NCBI GenBank assembly: GCA_963978895.1
Contig: OZ022246.1
Coordinates: 16,095,549-16,159,548, forward strand
Reading direction: 5' to 3'
DNA: 64,000 nt
Origin: Erpobdella octoculata
Lineage: Eukaryota; Annelida; Clitellata; Hirudinida; Erpobdellidae
A model generated the notes under the pieces. That model was given only the letters and a program-made list of their open reading frames with translations. It had not been told where the DNA came from and did not search any database. Both the position numbers and the translations under genes were made by a program. Position 1 is the stretch's first letter, and the number at the start of each line of letters is the position of its first letter. Positions 50,556 to 63,019 of the stretch are shown here, in pieces.

Positions 50556-51682
50556 GTTATCATGGCTGTGGAGAGGAACGTTTTTGTGTCTAGAAGTTGA
50601 CGACTGCGGCAATCAACTAGTAGATGGTGATGTGTAAGAAAATCCGCCCCTAGTATTGGTTGTGTGGTAACGGCCACTATGAATGTCCATGTAAATTCTC
50701 TTCTGAGATCTTGGCAACTAACCGTCAATGTCACTTCTCCGCGAACCTCTAGTGGCATGCCGTTAGCTGTGTTTAATCTGATATTAGTCTTATGAATAGG
50801 AACTGACATTTTTGACAACGCTGCTGGGGGTATTATTGACACCGCTGATCCGGTATCAATCAAGAACTTAAATTGATGGCGTGTGGTGTTGACTGTCGTG
50901 TCGAATGCGACATAAAATGTGGGGGTACCGTCGATAGTCGCAACCGAGACGGCCCCTTTCAGTTTTCCGAGACTTGTTTTTCGAGACATCGGGGACGAAT
51001 TTCGGGATCGAGCCCATCGTTTGTCTGGCCATAAGCACCACGGACGACAGGATTTTGCTTCTGGCCCAAAATAAATATGTGCTCGACAGACCTTTGGTCG
51101 TTGATCGGGCGTAAACGGCTCCAGAGAGGTGGTTGTTTTGGTGGGTCTCCTGATGACATGAACGTCTAGTGAGGATTCCCGGACTTCCTGAGTGTGTTGT
51201 ACTGGCGAAATAGCAAACAGTTCATCTGCCAGTCTTCCAATCTCCTTCAGGGATGAAGTTTTCTGTGTTGCAGGCATCAGAGCTACATGCGCAGGCAGCG
51301 ATTTCTGGAATTTGTGTCGAACCATCTCTTCAGATGCTCCGATCTGTTGCGCTAATCTCTTCATTGTTTGTAAGTGCTGGGAAGGTCTGCCTACTAACGG
51401 GTTGCTCTGAAAGAACTGGTCAAAGAGTTCAGCTCTGTTTGGCATGGTCTGTTCTAAAACTTCGATCTTCAGTTTATCGTAGTCCATTGCCTCGAAAGTG
51501 TCATCATCAAGGCACATGACCACCGAACCTGGTAAAGCTGATAATGCATGATTAAAACGAGTAGAACTAACCGTTATGTTGGAGAGGGCAAACTGCGCTT
51601 CCATTATCTTGAACCAAGCCAGTGCCTCGGCTGGGTTGAAGGCAATCGGTTTAATTGTTACTGATGCTGCTTGTGACTCCAT
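50540..51682 (-). pseudogene. Gypsy 2 gag and protease, truncated by insertion
   Basis: Its own sequence spans 51682 to about 50561; the last codons are read into the element 3 LTR. The gag part (ALAWFKIMEAQFALSNITV, RLAQQIGASEEMVRHKFQKS) is followed by a variant zinc motif (CRAHIYFGPEAKSCRPWC) rather than a CCHC knuckle. The protease shows FKFLIDTGSAVSIIPP and ILGADFLTHHHLLVD. The variant motif is common in one group of Ty3 elements of invertebrates. Confidence 0.9.
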
Positions 51683-51708
51683 AATTGTTCAAAAGTCGGG
51701 GTAACCAA

Positions 51709-52200
51709 TGAATATATATATAAGTCGCCAGAAGTCCAAAATAATTAAACAGTACGGATTTTTATTTATAAGTCGCCAGAGGTCCAAAATAAATAACAAG
51801 ATTGAGCGTAACGGTTGTTTTAGATTCAAAAATTTTAGTTCGTTGACTCAGAAAAAGAGGCAAATAAAAGCATTTGTTTTAATTATTTTTATCTTTACTT
51901 GTTATGTTTATATATTAAGTGTTTGGTAAGATATTTATTTTATATTAAATTTATATTGCTACTTGATTAGCTATCGCAGTTACACAATTTACAGTGCTCG
52001 CTTCTTCACTTCACTTCAGAAGTTCGGAGTAGACTCAGTAGAGTAATAAGAATTTGTAATAAGAATTTTTCTATATATGATCTGGTTTTTAATGGTTCTA
52101 GCATTTACTAGTAACTAGGTTGATATTTGATTAGCTATTGCATATTAAAATCAGAAGTACTTGAAATTTTGTTTTAATGTTTATTTAATTTTTTTACAGC
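51709..52200. other. DNA outside Gypsy 2, possible 5' LTR region
   Basis: The segment 51709-51984 starts TG and ends CA and adjoins the candidate primer-binding site, so it could be the 5' LTR. No partner copy is recognised at the other end. 'ataagtcgccagaagtccaa' is repeated at 51719 and 51770. Confidence 0.3.
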
Positions 52201-52257
52201 TGTGAACAAATATTTTCTGGATAACCTATTAATACAAATCGGTTGCTTATTGTCAAA

Positions 52258-52960
52258 ATGGTCAACAAATGCTCTGGATTTAGTTGTTAAAGTAGTTACA
52301 AAAGTAACAAAGAGGCTGAAAGTGATGGGCCACAATTGACTTTTCATTCATTTCCAATAAACAGTAAACCTATGTGTGCTAAATGGATTAGAGACAATCC
52401 AAGAAGTGATTTTATTCCATCTAAGCATTCCAGGTTTTCTTCCTTGCATTTTATTTCCAGCGACTTTGCTGAGAAACGAGATGGTAATATTGCTAGGAAT
52501 CAGGGCCGTAGCTAACATGCCCACCCTAAGGGGTGTAACCGTCCCATTTTACCGACAAAGTTTTTAGTTATTTAAAAAAATAAATTATTGGTTTTATATA
52601 TTGTTTATTTAAAAACACATAAAATTGGGTATTACCGCAACCTTAATGTTTTTGCTGAATTTAAAAAAAGGCCAAAAAAAGATTATTGTTTTAAAAGCTG
52701 TGGTTCTAAAAATACGGAGTCAGAATCACTTTCTCTTGATAGTTTCCACACAGATGAAATAGTTGAAAAAAAAAACACAAAAGCAGTAATAATGTCGACG
52801 ATGAAGATGTTTTCTGTAAATGTGAAGGTAGTAAAGTTGAGGTTGATGGTGATGCGGCTACAAAGTATGGAACTACACTAATGGAAGAAATTGAGAATGT
52901 TTTGATTAATAGTGCAGGTGATGCTGAGACACCTCCGGTGTTTGAACATTTGCTTTGCAA
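52258..52960 (+). pseudogene. Broken THAP-domain gene
   Basis: ATG at 52258 opens MVNKCSGFSC, an in-frame TAA, then SSYKSNKEAESDG, LTFHSFPINSKPMCAKWIRD and SRFSSLHFISSDFAEKRDG. This is the layout of a THAP zinc-binding domain (C-x4-C, FHxFP, KWI, HF, DF); the Cys before HF is Ser or Leu here. An insert of about 60 bp ('ccgtagctaacatgcccacc') follows. A downstream part (52660-53025) reads SLSLDSFHTDEIVEKK and, after a shift at a run of ten A, VEVDGDAATKYGTTLMEEIE and a basic tail (KRKKLKRQKLQKRKRM). It was probably one protein, now a pseudogene. THAP proteins bind DNA and are often transposase-derived. Confidence 0.6.
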
Positions 52961-53277
52961 TCCAAATATTATTACAAAAAGAAAAAAGTTGAAAAGACAA
53001 AAACTACAGAAAAGAAAGCGAATGTGAGATCAGCTGTGTGCGTAGCAAGTTATGTACTTAATTTGTATTTTACACGCTTTTATTTACCTCACACTGTATG
53101 TTGTATATTGTATTTTCAGGTTTTTAAATCGATTTTTCGACGACTTCTACACGTCCAATTGACTTGAAAATTTCAAAACACATGTATTCTTGATGACAAT
53201 GCAATATTTTCATATCATAAAAATATTTATTTAAACTATAATTAACTAAAATACGCCAATGCAATCAATAAGCAGAC

Positions 53278-53388
53278 AGTGGATTCAGGCCTACATAGCG
53301 GCGTTCTCTCTATCATTGCTAACGTTGCATGTGGATTCAGGCCTACATAGCGGCGATCTCTCTATCATTGCTAACGTAGCACGCACCT
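53278..53388 (+). repeat. 55-bp tandem duplication
   Basis: 'gtggattcaggcctacatag' to 'tcattgctaacgt' occurs twice in a row with a couple of differences. Confidence 0.85.
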
Positions 53389-53642
53389 TATACTTATACA
53401 TACTTATATAACTATACTTATGCACATATAAACGCACATACACCACACACACACTGAAAAACGCTCAACTGGCGCAGGTGACATTGGCGGAGTCAACCTA
53501 CATTAATAGCTATGAAAGCTGCATGATAGACGTGTGGTTTATCTTTATAATTAGATGGACCCAAACAAATTTAGTAAACAAGAAGATTTGAACGAAGACT
53601 TTTTACGTAAATTCGCAAACACAACGTTAATATCTTTTGCAG

Positions 53643-53792
<150 letters not shown>

Positions 53793-53868
53793 CGTACGTA
53801 CTTGTGATGCCAAAGATTACGGAAACCTCTACACAACGGAAAAGACAACTGGAAAAGAATAGACAAAA

Positions 53869-54201
53869 TAATATTACAAAAAAGATACTTTTTCAAAAAA
53901 ACATGCTTTTATTTATGTGTGGAAAGTGCACTAAAAAGTATAAAATAATTTTTTTTCTTTTCAGTCTATATGTCATCAAACAATCTTTGATTAAAAATAA
54001 AAGCGTGGGACGCTCATTATAATCCACGAATTATGATGGAAATGGATTAGGATGAGTTGCCACGCTTTTATTTTTAGTCAAAGACTATTTGATGACATAT
54101 AGAAGGAAAGGAAAAAAATTATTTTATACTTTTTAGTGCACTTTCTACACATAAATAAAAGCGTGTTTTTTAAAAAAGTATCTTTTTTTGTAATATTTTA
54201 A
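53869..54201. mobile_element. Foldback element with about 145-bp arms
   Basis: The left arm (53869-54010) and right arm (54056-54201) are inverted copies: 'gtgcactaaaaagtataaaa' against 'ttttatactttttagtgcac', and 'aaaaataaaagcgtgg' against 'ccacgcttttattttt'. The centre is about 45 bp. Unrelated to the 1266 and 9746 palindromes apart from AT-richness. Confidence 0.85.
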
Positions 54202-54512
54202 TGAGACTTTAACTGGACACGTCGACACTTGTTTACTCACTGAAAGCGTCTTTACTAGTATTACTCGACTACTTTTATTGATTTTAAGTCTAACTCTGCA
54301 TGAATTGAAAACAAACTAACTGCCGTTTAATTCAGTTTATTTATATAAGTTTGCGAAAGTGTCCTTTTCGATTTTAATATATACCGTTTTATTATTATAA
54401 AGTTTAAAATGAAGTTTTGAAGATGGTTAAATTAATCGAAACTGGTCAGTCAGCTGGAAAAAAATAAAGATTTTTAAACGTTGCTTGGTGTAGTTTCAGA
54501 AAGGAAAGATAT
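54202..54512. other. No gene seen
   Basis: AT-rich DNA. 'aaattaatcgaaactggtcagtc' resembles the 'cagtttcggc' flank seen beside other TA tracts. Confidence 0.3.
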
Positions 54513-55016
<504 letters not shown>

Positions 55017-56004
55017 TAAAACAATAAATACAACAAATAAAATAATTTTTTTTTTAAGAATTTTATTAATTTAAAACCTATTTTTAAGTAGAAAACGAAA
55101 CACGTCCAGCTTTAGATTTAACCAAATTTAATCTTGAAGAATCAATATCTACAGATTTAGAAATTTTGTTCTCAATGGAAATTTTTGATAAATCATTCAA
55201 ACGTTCCTGGCCCATTCGTTAATCGCAAATAGTTTTTTTTTAAGCTACGTTCCCGTTCCCCTATGAACCAAACTTTTCGTTCAGAATATAAAAGCGTTGG
55301 GCGAATGTCGAATATATATACATAGATAACGCCCAACACTTTTATCTTCCGAACAATAAGTTTTAAATTTTCTAATATTTTTTATTAAATATTGTTTTTA
55401 AGTTTTCAGTACATTTGTATATAATCGTTGTTTTAAAAAAATTGTTTTTTATTATTTTTCCATTTTTTAATGTTTAAATCTTTTTTTCTTTAAATCTAAA
55501 ATTTGAATAATGTATTACCACCTGATATACATCTGCTTGCAAAAAATCAAGTTGATACAACAATTAGAAGTGCTTTTAGAAAGCTTTAGAAAATCTGATG
55601 AAACAAACAAAAAAACTGATAAAGCATGTTAATATAAGCGTTGTAAAATTGATTGTTTTATTAATGCATTTGCAGCAGTTTTTTATTAATAGAATTTTTT
55701 AATGCTAAATTCTTTCAATGCACAAATTTTTTTTAATCCCAATTTTAGAGCACGAACAGCTTTCACATGAATTTCCGATCTTTTAGTACTTAACGACTTT
55801 ACTGTTAATTTGCAACAATTTAATTCAAAAATTTGCCAACGCCCACGGCCGCCACGGCGAATAGATAACGCAAGCAGAAATATGCGCCCCAACAGAATAT
55901 ATTTAAAAAAACGTTTAAGTAACTTGTTTTTGATAATTAAATTGAATATCATAACCAAAAACTATTATTCGTGCAAAATTTCAGATCAATTTGAAATCGG
56001 GAAG
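55017..56004. other. AT-rich DNA, no gene seen
   Basis: Short open frames without domains. A 'cgcccaacacttttatcttc' word (55329) is inverted relative to 'aaaagcgttgggcga' (55291), giving a small palindrome. Confidence 0.4.
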
Positions 56005-56241
56005 TACCGTAAAACGGGGTGACTTTGCCCGTGCGGGTGACTTTGGCCCAGCCTTTAAACGCATAAAAATATATTAAAAAAATTTTTTTTTAAACTTTCG
56101 CTAGGTCACGCCATACATCACTACTATGCACACCTTTTTAGCATAATTGTTCATAGAAATATAATTTGTACTTTAAAATATAGGTTGATTTATTTTGGGC
56201 CAAAGTCACCCGCACGGGCAAAGTCACCCCGTTTTACGGTA
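56005..56241. mobile_element. MITE with perfect 44-bp inverted ends and TA duplication
   Basis: Starting at 56007 (CCGTAAAACGGGGTGACTTT) and ending at 56239, the first and last 44 bp are exact inverted copies, flanked by TA on both sides. The interior is 145 bp of AT-rich, non-coding DNA. TA flanks are typical of Tc1/mariner-type insertion. The perfect ends imply recent arrival or gene conversion. Confidence 0.88.
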
Positions 56242-56299
56242 AGTAAAAAATTGATTGCAAGAAATCCGGTAGCAAAGTTAAGTAAAAGTGCATAAAAAG

Positions 56300-56395
56300 C
56301 GCCTTTCTAATTTTGCGCTTTTTTATATTTTGCGCCTTTATTAATTCTGCGCCTTTTTAATTCTGCGCCTTTTTAAATTCTGCGCCTGTGTGCTT
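56300..56395 (+). repeat. Short tandem 'tctgcgcctttttaat' repeat
   Basis: About five copies of a 17-18-bp unit, with decreasing similarity to the left. Confidence 0.75.
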
Positions 56396-56399
56396 CGCA

Positions 56400-57560
56400 C
56401 AGGGTGCGCTGTTAAGTTCATCGGATATGCTAATCGGATATATCCGATGAGCGAAAAAGTGTTGTTAATTATATCCGGGGTTGAAGTATCGCGCGTTGTT
56501 AATTACATCCCTTAGTCATCGGATGTGCATTCGATAAATCCTGCTCGAGGGCGGATTGATTGATAAGAAGTAAAATGGCCACCTCCATACCACTGCAGAC
56601 GAGACTTTCTTAGTTCGAAAGGATGGTTTTAATTTGAATTTAAAACTTAGATTTTTTAATATTGTGGAAGCGGAGAGGTTTATTGCTGAAAGTTAGTATT
56701 TTGATTTTATTTTAGTAAAACGTCGTGATATGGTTTACCTAGGTTGTTAGGCCTTTGTCTGAGATAGTTTAAAATTTCGTTGCTTAGTTTTTTCACAAAG
56801 CAATCAATAAAGTGTAGTGTTTTAGCTTTAAAGTCAAGTTTTATTTGGCTTTTGATGGGCTCAAAAAATTGTTCATTTCAAAGGTTCACCTTTACATTGA
56901 TGCTTCTAAAATTAACATAAGATGTTTATCTTCCTTCACAATGGTTGAACCAACCTTGATAATTTTTTAATCTTATCAAAATAAACTGTGCTTACCACTC
57001 ATACGTTCTAATAATTGGCTGTATAATAAATTTCAACCACCACCCATCCTTTATTTTCAATCTTGTGATTTATTTTTATTGTTTAATAGTTTATAAGCTA
57101 ATCATGTCATGAATCAATACTAAACCTGTTTAATTGTGCATCCTCATATTTTAATTGAAATGATTTTTTTGCTTCAAGATTCGTATGATCATGGTAAGGT
57201 CTAGAGTCTAGACTGACTCTAACTCTAAACAGAATTTGTATGTGATGATGTTGTACTTGAACACTTTATTTAATGGTCCCCTGTAATCATGGAGGCATCC
57301 TCCCACAAAATGAATTGTACAGTTTATTGAGAGTCACATATGTCTGCATTACTACAGGACAAAACTGATGTTTTGAGTTGCAGCAAATTATATTTAATGT
57401 ATGTATCAATTAAATAGCAGATAATGTTTAGTCATCTGAAGTTATGCAAGAAGGCAGTCCAATGAGTTGGTGAGGGGATTATATGGGATTGAACCCTGAA
57501 TGACTATTGGCTTAATCATTATGTTCTGTATAATAAAGTAGAAAGTTTTGCAACTTTAAT
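56400..57560. other. Intergenic DNA, no gene supported
   Basis: 'tcggatatatccgatga' palindromic words at 56420-56450 and 'cgcgttgttaattacatccc' repeats. An ATG at 56575 opens only a 12-codon frame. Confidence 0.35.
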
Positions 57561-57649
57561 AGACAGAGATGGCTTAGGCTGGATGACTATGGACCTTAAA
57601 ATCATCTTTTAACTATTAACTATTTGTAGCACTAAGTTTTGTTTTGCAG

Positions 57650-57865
57650 CTGTGATAGACAAAAGTGGGAGCATGATCAGCATTGTCGGCCCTCCATCAC
57701 AAACTGTTTGGCTCCTAGCAGTTGGTATGATATTGCTATACATTTTTTAAAAATTGTTATAGATTTAAAGGTAGTTTTCCTGTTTTCTTAGACTTGGTTC
57801 CTGAGACAATTCAAGAACTCAACAGGAAAAACAAGAGAAGGATGAAAAATTCTTTGGACTTATAG
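57650..57865 (+). CDS. Possible two-exon tail of an unrecognised gene
   Basis: 57650-57724 follows tttgcag and ends at a gtatga donor. 57792-57865 follows ttcttag and ends in TAG. Joined, the frame stays open, reading IDKSGSMISIVGPPSQTVW and then VPETIQELNRKNKRRMKN. An AATAAA lies about 50 bp after the stop (57915). The phases match, which supports a real gene end, but the first exon lies in the three-copy repeat, so it may be repeat-derived. No family recognised and no upstream exons found. Confidence 0.3.
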
Positions 57866-57919
57866 ACGTTAACAAAGAAATTTAAAATTGATGGAACAAA
57901 TTTATTTAAATCAAAATAA

Positions 57920-58426
57920 ACAAATTTAATTAAAAAGTTGTTGTGTTATTAAATCCTTTTTTCGAGTTAGCTTTCAAATCTTTTTCCAGAGGGGTAAATG
58001 AGTGATCATCATTGGTGTTGCTCTCCTTGAAATCAACTAAATCATCAGTCCAGGCAAAGGTTGTGTAAGCAACAAGCTGTCAAGACCATTGTGGAAGCAG
58101 TTCTTGGGCAGGCAACATCTAGGTACTTCAACCTTCTAAACCTCCCTTAAGAAAAAAATAGTAATTAGTCTACAAGTTTTAAAAATAAGGAATTTTCAAC
58201 TATTGTAAATTACCTCAAATGTTGACTTCTTCATTTGAAAATGGGATTTAAAATCTAAATCACACATAAGAAGAAATTTTCTGTGGCTTTGTTGCTCTGT
58301 AACTTCATCACCTACAAAATAATTGCACTGAAAGTACACAAGAGCTTTTATAACAATGATAATTAAATCTAGTATTTCTTGGAGGGCTGAATTCCAATTT
58401 TTGTAATTGATCATACACACATAAAA
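57920..58426. other. No gene supported
   Basis: The minus-strand 171-codon frame at 58196-58711 runs through the tandem duplication and so repeats itself (AVIDQSRLMSPLKF twice). It has no recognised domain. Confidence 0.35.
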
Positions 58427-58938
58427 ATCAAATTTTAAAGGAGACATTAATCTAGATTGGTCTATCACAGCTGCAAAACTAAACTTTGTGCTACAAATAT
58501 ATTTGTACAAGATGATTTTAAAGTCCATAGTCATCAATCCATGCACATACAAATTAAATTTTAAAGGAGACATTAATCTAGATTGGTCTATCACAGCTGC
58601 AAAACAAAACTTAGTGCTACAAATATATTTGTATAAGATGATTTTAAAGTCCATAGTCAGGGCTCGAAATGTACCGGAATGCCGCTCCGGTTCGTGAAAT
58701 TTTTTTTTCAATCGTTCCGTTTCGTCAAATTGTCTAGGAACGCTACGGAACGCCTTTCCGGTTCGTCCTTTAAATAAAAAATAAATTCAAAATATAAAGT
58801 TATTATGTTTTAATTTTGCAACTTTGGTTTTAATTCTGGCCTAATTATGATTTTAATAAATCGACTAATGTAATGCATACAACAATCTGCTGGAAAATGT
58901 AAAGATATTAGATTCAAAAAACTGGCAAACAGATTCTC

Positions 58939-59146
58939 TTGGTGAAGTTGACATTAATTACGGGGTCAATAACGTTCGTCAACTTTGTGAACAATTTCAT
59001 TTGGACGGTTTCTCAAGGAGAGTTGAGGAACTATTTCATGAAGTTTGGTCCAGTTGTGTCATCAAAAATAATCTTTAGAAATGACGGCTGGAGCAGGGGC
59101 TACGGCTTTGTGACATTTTCTCGCAGGGATGTTTTCAATAAAAAAG

Positions 59147-59154
<8 letters not shown>
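58939..59154 (+). pseudogene. RRM-domain gene fragment (SLIRP-like)
   Basis: An RNA-recognition motif lies in an open frame: FVNNFIWTVSQGELRNYF (RNP2 region and helix 1), KFGPVVSSKIIFRNDG, then the RNP1 octamer RGYGFVTF followed by SRRDVFNKKE. The short RRM with WTVSQGELRNYF resembles SLIRP-type mitochondrial RNA-binding proteins. Upstream coding (ITGSITFVNF) looks scrambled. The frame ends where a Helitron copy begins (near 59147), so the second half of the domain is missing. It could be a captured exon, a broken retrocopy, or an exon with a donor at 'aaagag^gtttag'. Confidence 0.6.
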
Positions 59155-60890
<1,736 letters not shown>

Positions 60891-60970
60891 GTGAAACATT
60901 GCGTTGAAATTTTTCGAGAGGCCACAAATGGGATGACTAACTGTCACCACAAGTAAGGCAAATATTTGTA

Positions 60971-61080
60971 AGACTCTACTAGGAATCAAACCCACGTGTC
61001 TACGGCAACACCGCCTTGCCTAAATGCAAGCGCTCTTACCAACTGAGCCACCGACCATCCCCAATAAAGGATGGCTAGAA
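60971..61080 (-). repeat. tRNA-derived SINE, family 1
   Basis: Reverse-orientation copy of the 3870 unit, with B-box GGGTTTGATTCC. Confidence 0.75.
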
Positions 61081-61126
61081 GTCCCAGTCTTTCGGAGCTA
61101 CTTAACATTAGACTACGACTATGATA

Positions 61127-61204
61127 GGCTCAGTGGTAAGAGCGCTTGCATTCAGGCAAGGCGGTGTTGCCGTAGACACGTGGGTTCGATTCCTAGTAGA
61201 GTCT

Positions 61205-61207
<3 letters not shown>
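61127..61207 (+). repeat. tRNA-derived SINE, family 1
   Basis: Forward copy: GGCTCAGTGGTAAGAGCG and GGTTCGATTCC, followed by a TA tract. With the previous entry it forms a head-to-head inverted pair. Confidence 0.75.

Positions 61208-61256
<49 letters not shown>
61207..61256. repeat. (TA)n microsatellite
   Basis: TA run after the SINE, leading into an 'aaatgaatgtttgtatat' Helitron-like word. Confidence 0.9.
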
Positions 61257-61259
<3 letters not shown>

Positions 61260-61516
61260 GAATGTTTGTATATATGTATATATTCATGTCCTTTATGCAT
61301 TGCTACACCATTCATCCGATCGTAATGAAATTTTCACACAACTTTGAGAGTCAAGGTAAATCAAATATAGAAAAATTTTTTTTGAAATCCGTCACAAAAT
61401 GAGCGGAGCGGAGCAGGTGAGCGAGCGGGAACTATAAATATATATGTATGTGCGTATGTATGTGTGTATGTATGTATGTGTATGTGCATGTATGTGTGTC
61501 TGTGTTTATGTATGTA
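61257..61516 (+). mobile_element. Possible Helitron-like fragment
   Basis: 'aaatgaatgtttgtatatatg', 'gtcctttatgcattgc' and 'catccgatcgtaatgaaatt' resemble the conserved start of Helitron-like elements that begin with TATATAAATGAATG. No 3' end seen. Confidence 0.4.
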
Positions 61517-62838
61517 CTAGCAGTGCCCGTAGCGGCTTCGCTCGCATGAAATTAGAGAATTTGAACCGTGCATACATAGTAGAGTACAGCACGGATTAAT
61601 TTTTTAGGTCTCGGCTGGCCCGTCGACAACTTGGCCCAGCCCGTTTCAAAAACCGAAATTCCTGGCCCGGCACGGCCCGTCTAATATGGGCCCGGCCCGT
61701 TTTTACAGGCCTAGAAGTTCTATATACTTGATGAAAAACTTCGGCCGTCCCACCTTGACTTCAGGTTTAGCCCGGCCCGTCTGAACACCCTAAAATCACT
61801 AAAATGTCCATATACTTGGTTAAAAATCTTGGCCCGTCCCACCTTGATTTAAGGTTTGGGCAGGGCCGTATGAAGACCCTAAAATAACGGCTTGGCCCGT
61901 CCGTCCGGTGATAAACTGAACTCATCTACTTTTAACCGGCACAAAACCTCAAAATACTAATTTTCACATCTGTAGCACTTACAGTTTTTGAGTAGCAGTT
62001 ATTTTAAAATCAAATAACCCTTTTTCCACTTCACATTTGAGGTCCTGGAAACCAAATTTTCAAAAAATGGTGAAACACATATATCATTATTTTTAGAGTA
62101 GAAACTATATACTGATTTTACTTTTGTAGCATTTACAGTTTTTGAGTAGCAGTTACTTTAAAAACCAAGTACCCTATCTTCCACCCCATATTTGAAGTCC
62201 TGGAAACCAAATTTTCAAAAAATGGTAAAACACGTATATCTTTATTTTTAGAATAGAAACTAAATACTAATTTTTACCTCTGTGGTATTTACAGTTTTTG
62301 AGTAGCAGTTACTTTAAAAAACAAATACCCCTATTTTCTACCCCACATTTGAAGTCCTGGAAACCAAATTTTCAAAAAATGCTAAAACACGTATTTTATT
62401 ATTTTTGGAGTAAAAACTAAATACTAATTTTTACTCCTGTAGCATTCACAGTTTTTGAGTAGCAGCTACTTTAAAAACCAAATAACCCAATTTTCCAACC
62501 CACATTTGAGGTCCAGGAAACCGAATTTTTAAAAACTGGTGAAACACGTATCTTTTTATTTTTCAAGAAGAATCCATATACTAAATTTAAAAATCTCCTC
62601 ATTTTTGGTTTTCGAGATATACATTGTTTTAGAAAAAAGTTTGTTTTCCAGTTTATTCCCCTCAGGAGCAAAATTTTCAAAAATCCTTTCTTAGTGGATG
62701 CTTACGCAATAAAAGTAATATAAATTCCAAATTTCACGTTCCTAGGATGAGGCGTTTGAGCTCGGCGTTGATTATCAGTCAGTCAGTCAGTCAGTCAGTC
62801 AGTCAGTCAGTCAGGACATGTTCTTTTATATATATAGA
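61517..62838 (-). mobile_element. Non-autonomous Helitron, copy B (complete)
   Basis: In sense it starts TCTATATATATAAAAGAAC after an A (62838) and ends CTAG before T (61517-61520), with the short-stem GCGAGCGAAGCCGCTACGG just upstream. Near its 5' end is a (TCAG)n expansion at 62777-62813. Internally it has the same 155-bp tandem units and GC-rich block as copy A, with fewer units. Confidence 0.82.
62777..62813 (+). repeat. (TCAG)n microsatellite inside Helitron B
   Basis: About nine tetranucleotide units; copies A and C have only two to three diverged ones at the same place. Confidence 0.9.
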
Positions 62839-63000
62839 TGTATGTATGTATGTATGTATGTATGTATGTATGTATGTATGTATGTATGTATGTATGTATC
62901 TATGTGTTTTTTACAATATTTCGGCACTAAATGCTCTTTCAAAGTATGTATGTGTGTGTATGTATCTAGGTATGTATGTATGTATGTATGTATGTGTATG
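62838..63000 (+). repeat. (GTAT)n microsatellite
   Basis: Two GTAT runs separated by about 60 bp of unique DNA. Confidence 0.9.
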
Positions 63001-63019
63001 TGAAAACTCTTCTTCGAGC

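Larger units (their letters stand above)
43379..51682 (-). mobile_element. Ty3/Gypsy element 2, split by Gypsy element 3
   Basis: Minus-strand order: gag-protease (51682-50561), interruption by the 4.4-kb element 3, RT, RNase H and integrase (46130-43379). A purine tract (TTAGGGGGAA in sense) lies at about 43365. Upstream of the gag ATG is TTGGTTACCCCGAC, a plausible primer-binding site (51695-51708). I could not pair LTR copies beyond either end. Two frameshifts (near 45120 and 44560-44640) inactivate pol. Confidence 0.85.
57576..58662. repeat. About 75-bp block in three copies (one inverted)
   Basis: 'tttgcagctgtgatagac' plus about 60 bp upstream ('gactatggacctta') at 57576-57660 reappears on the minus strand at 58461-58532 and 58586-58659. 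The two minus copies belong to a roughly 125-bp tandem duplication (58427-58551, 58552-58659). Confidence 0.8.

Noticed and set aside
58196..58711. 171-codon minus-strand frame
   Set aside because: It contains itself twice because it runs through a tandem duplication; no domain recognised.
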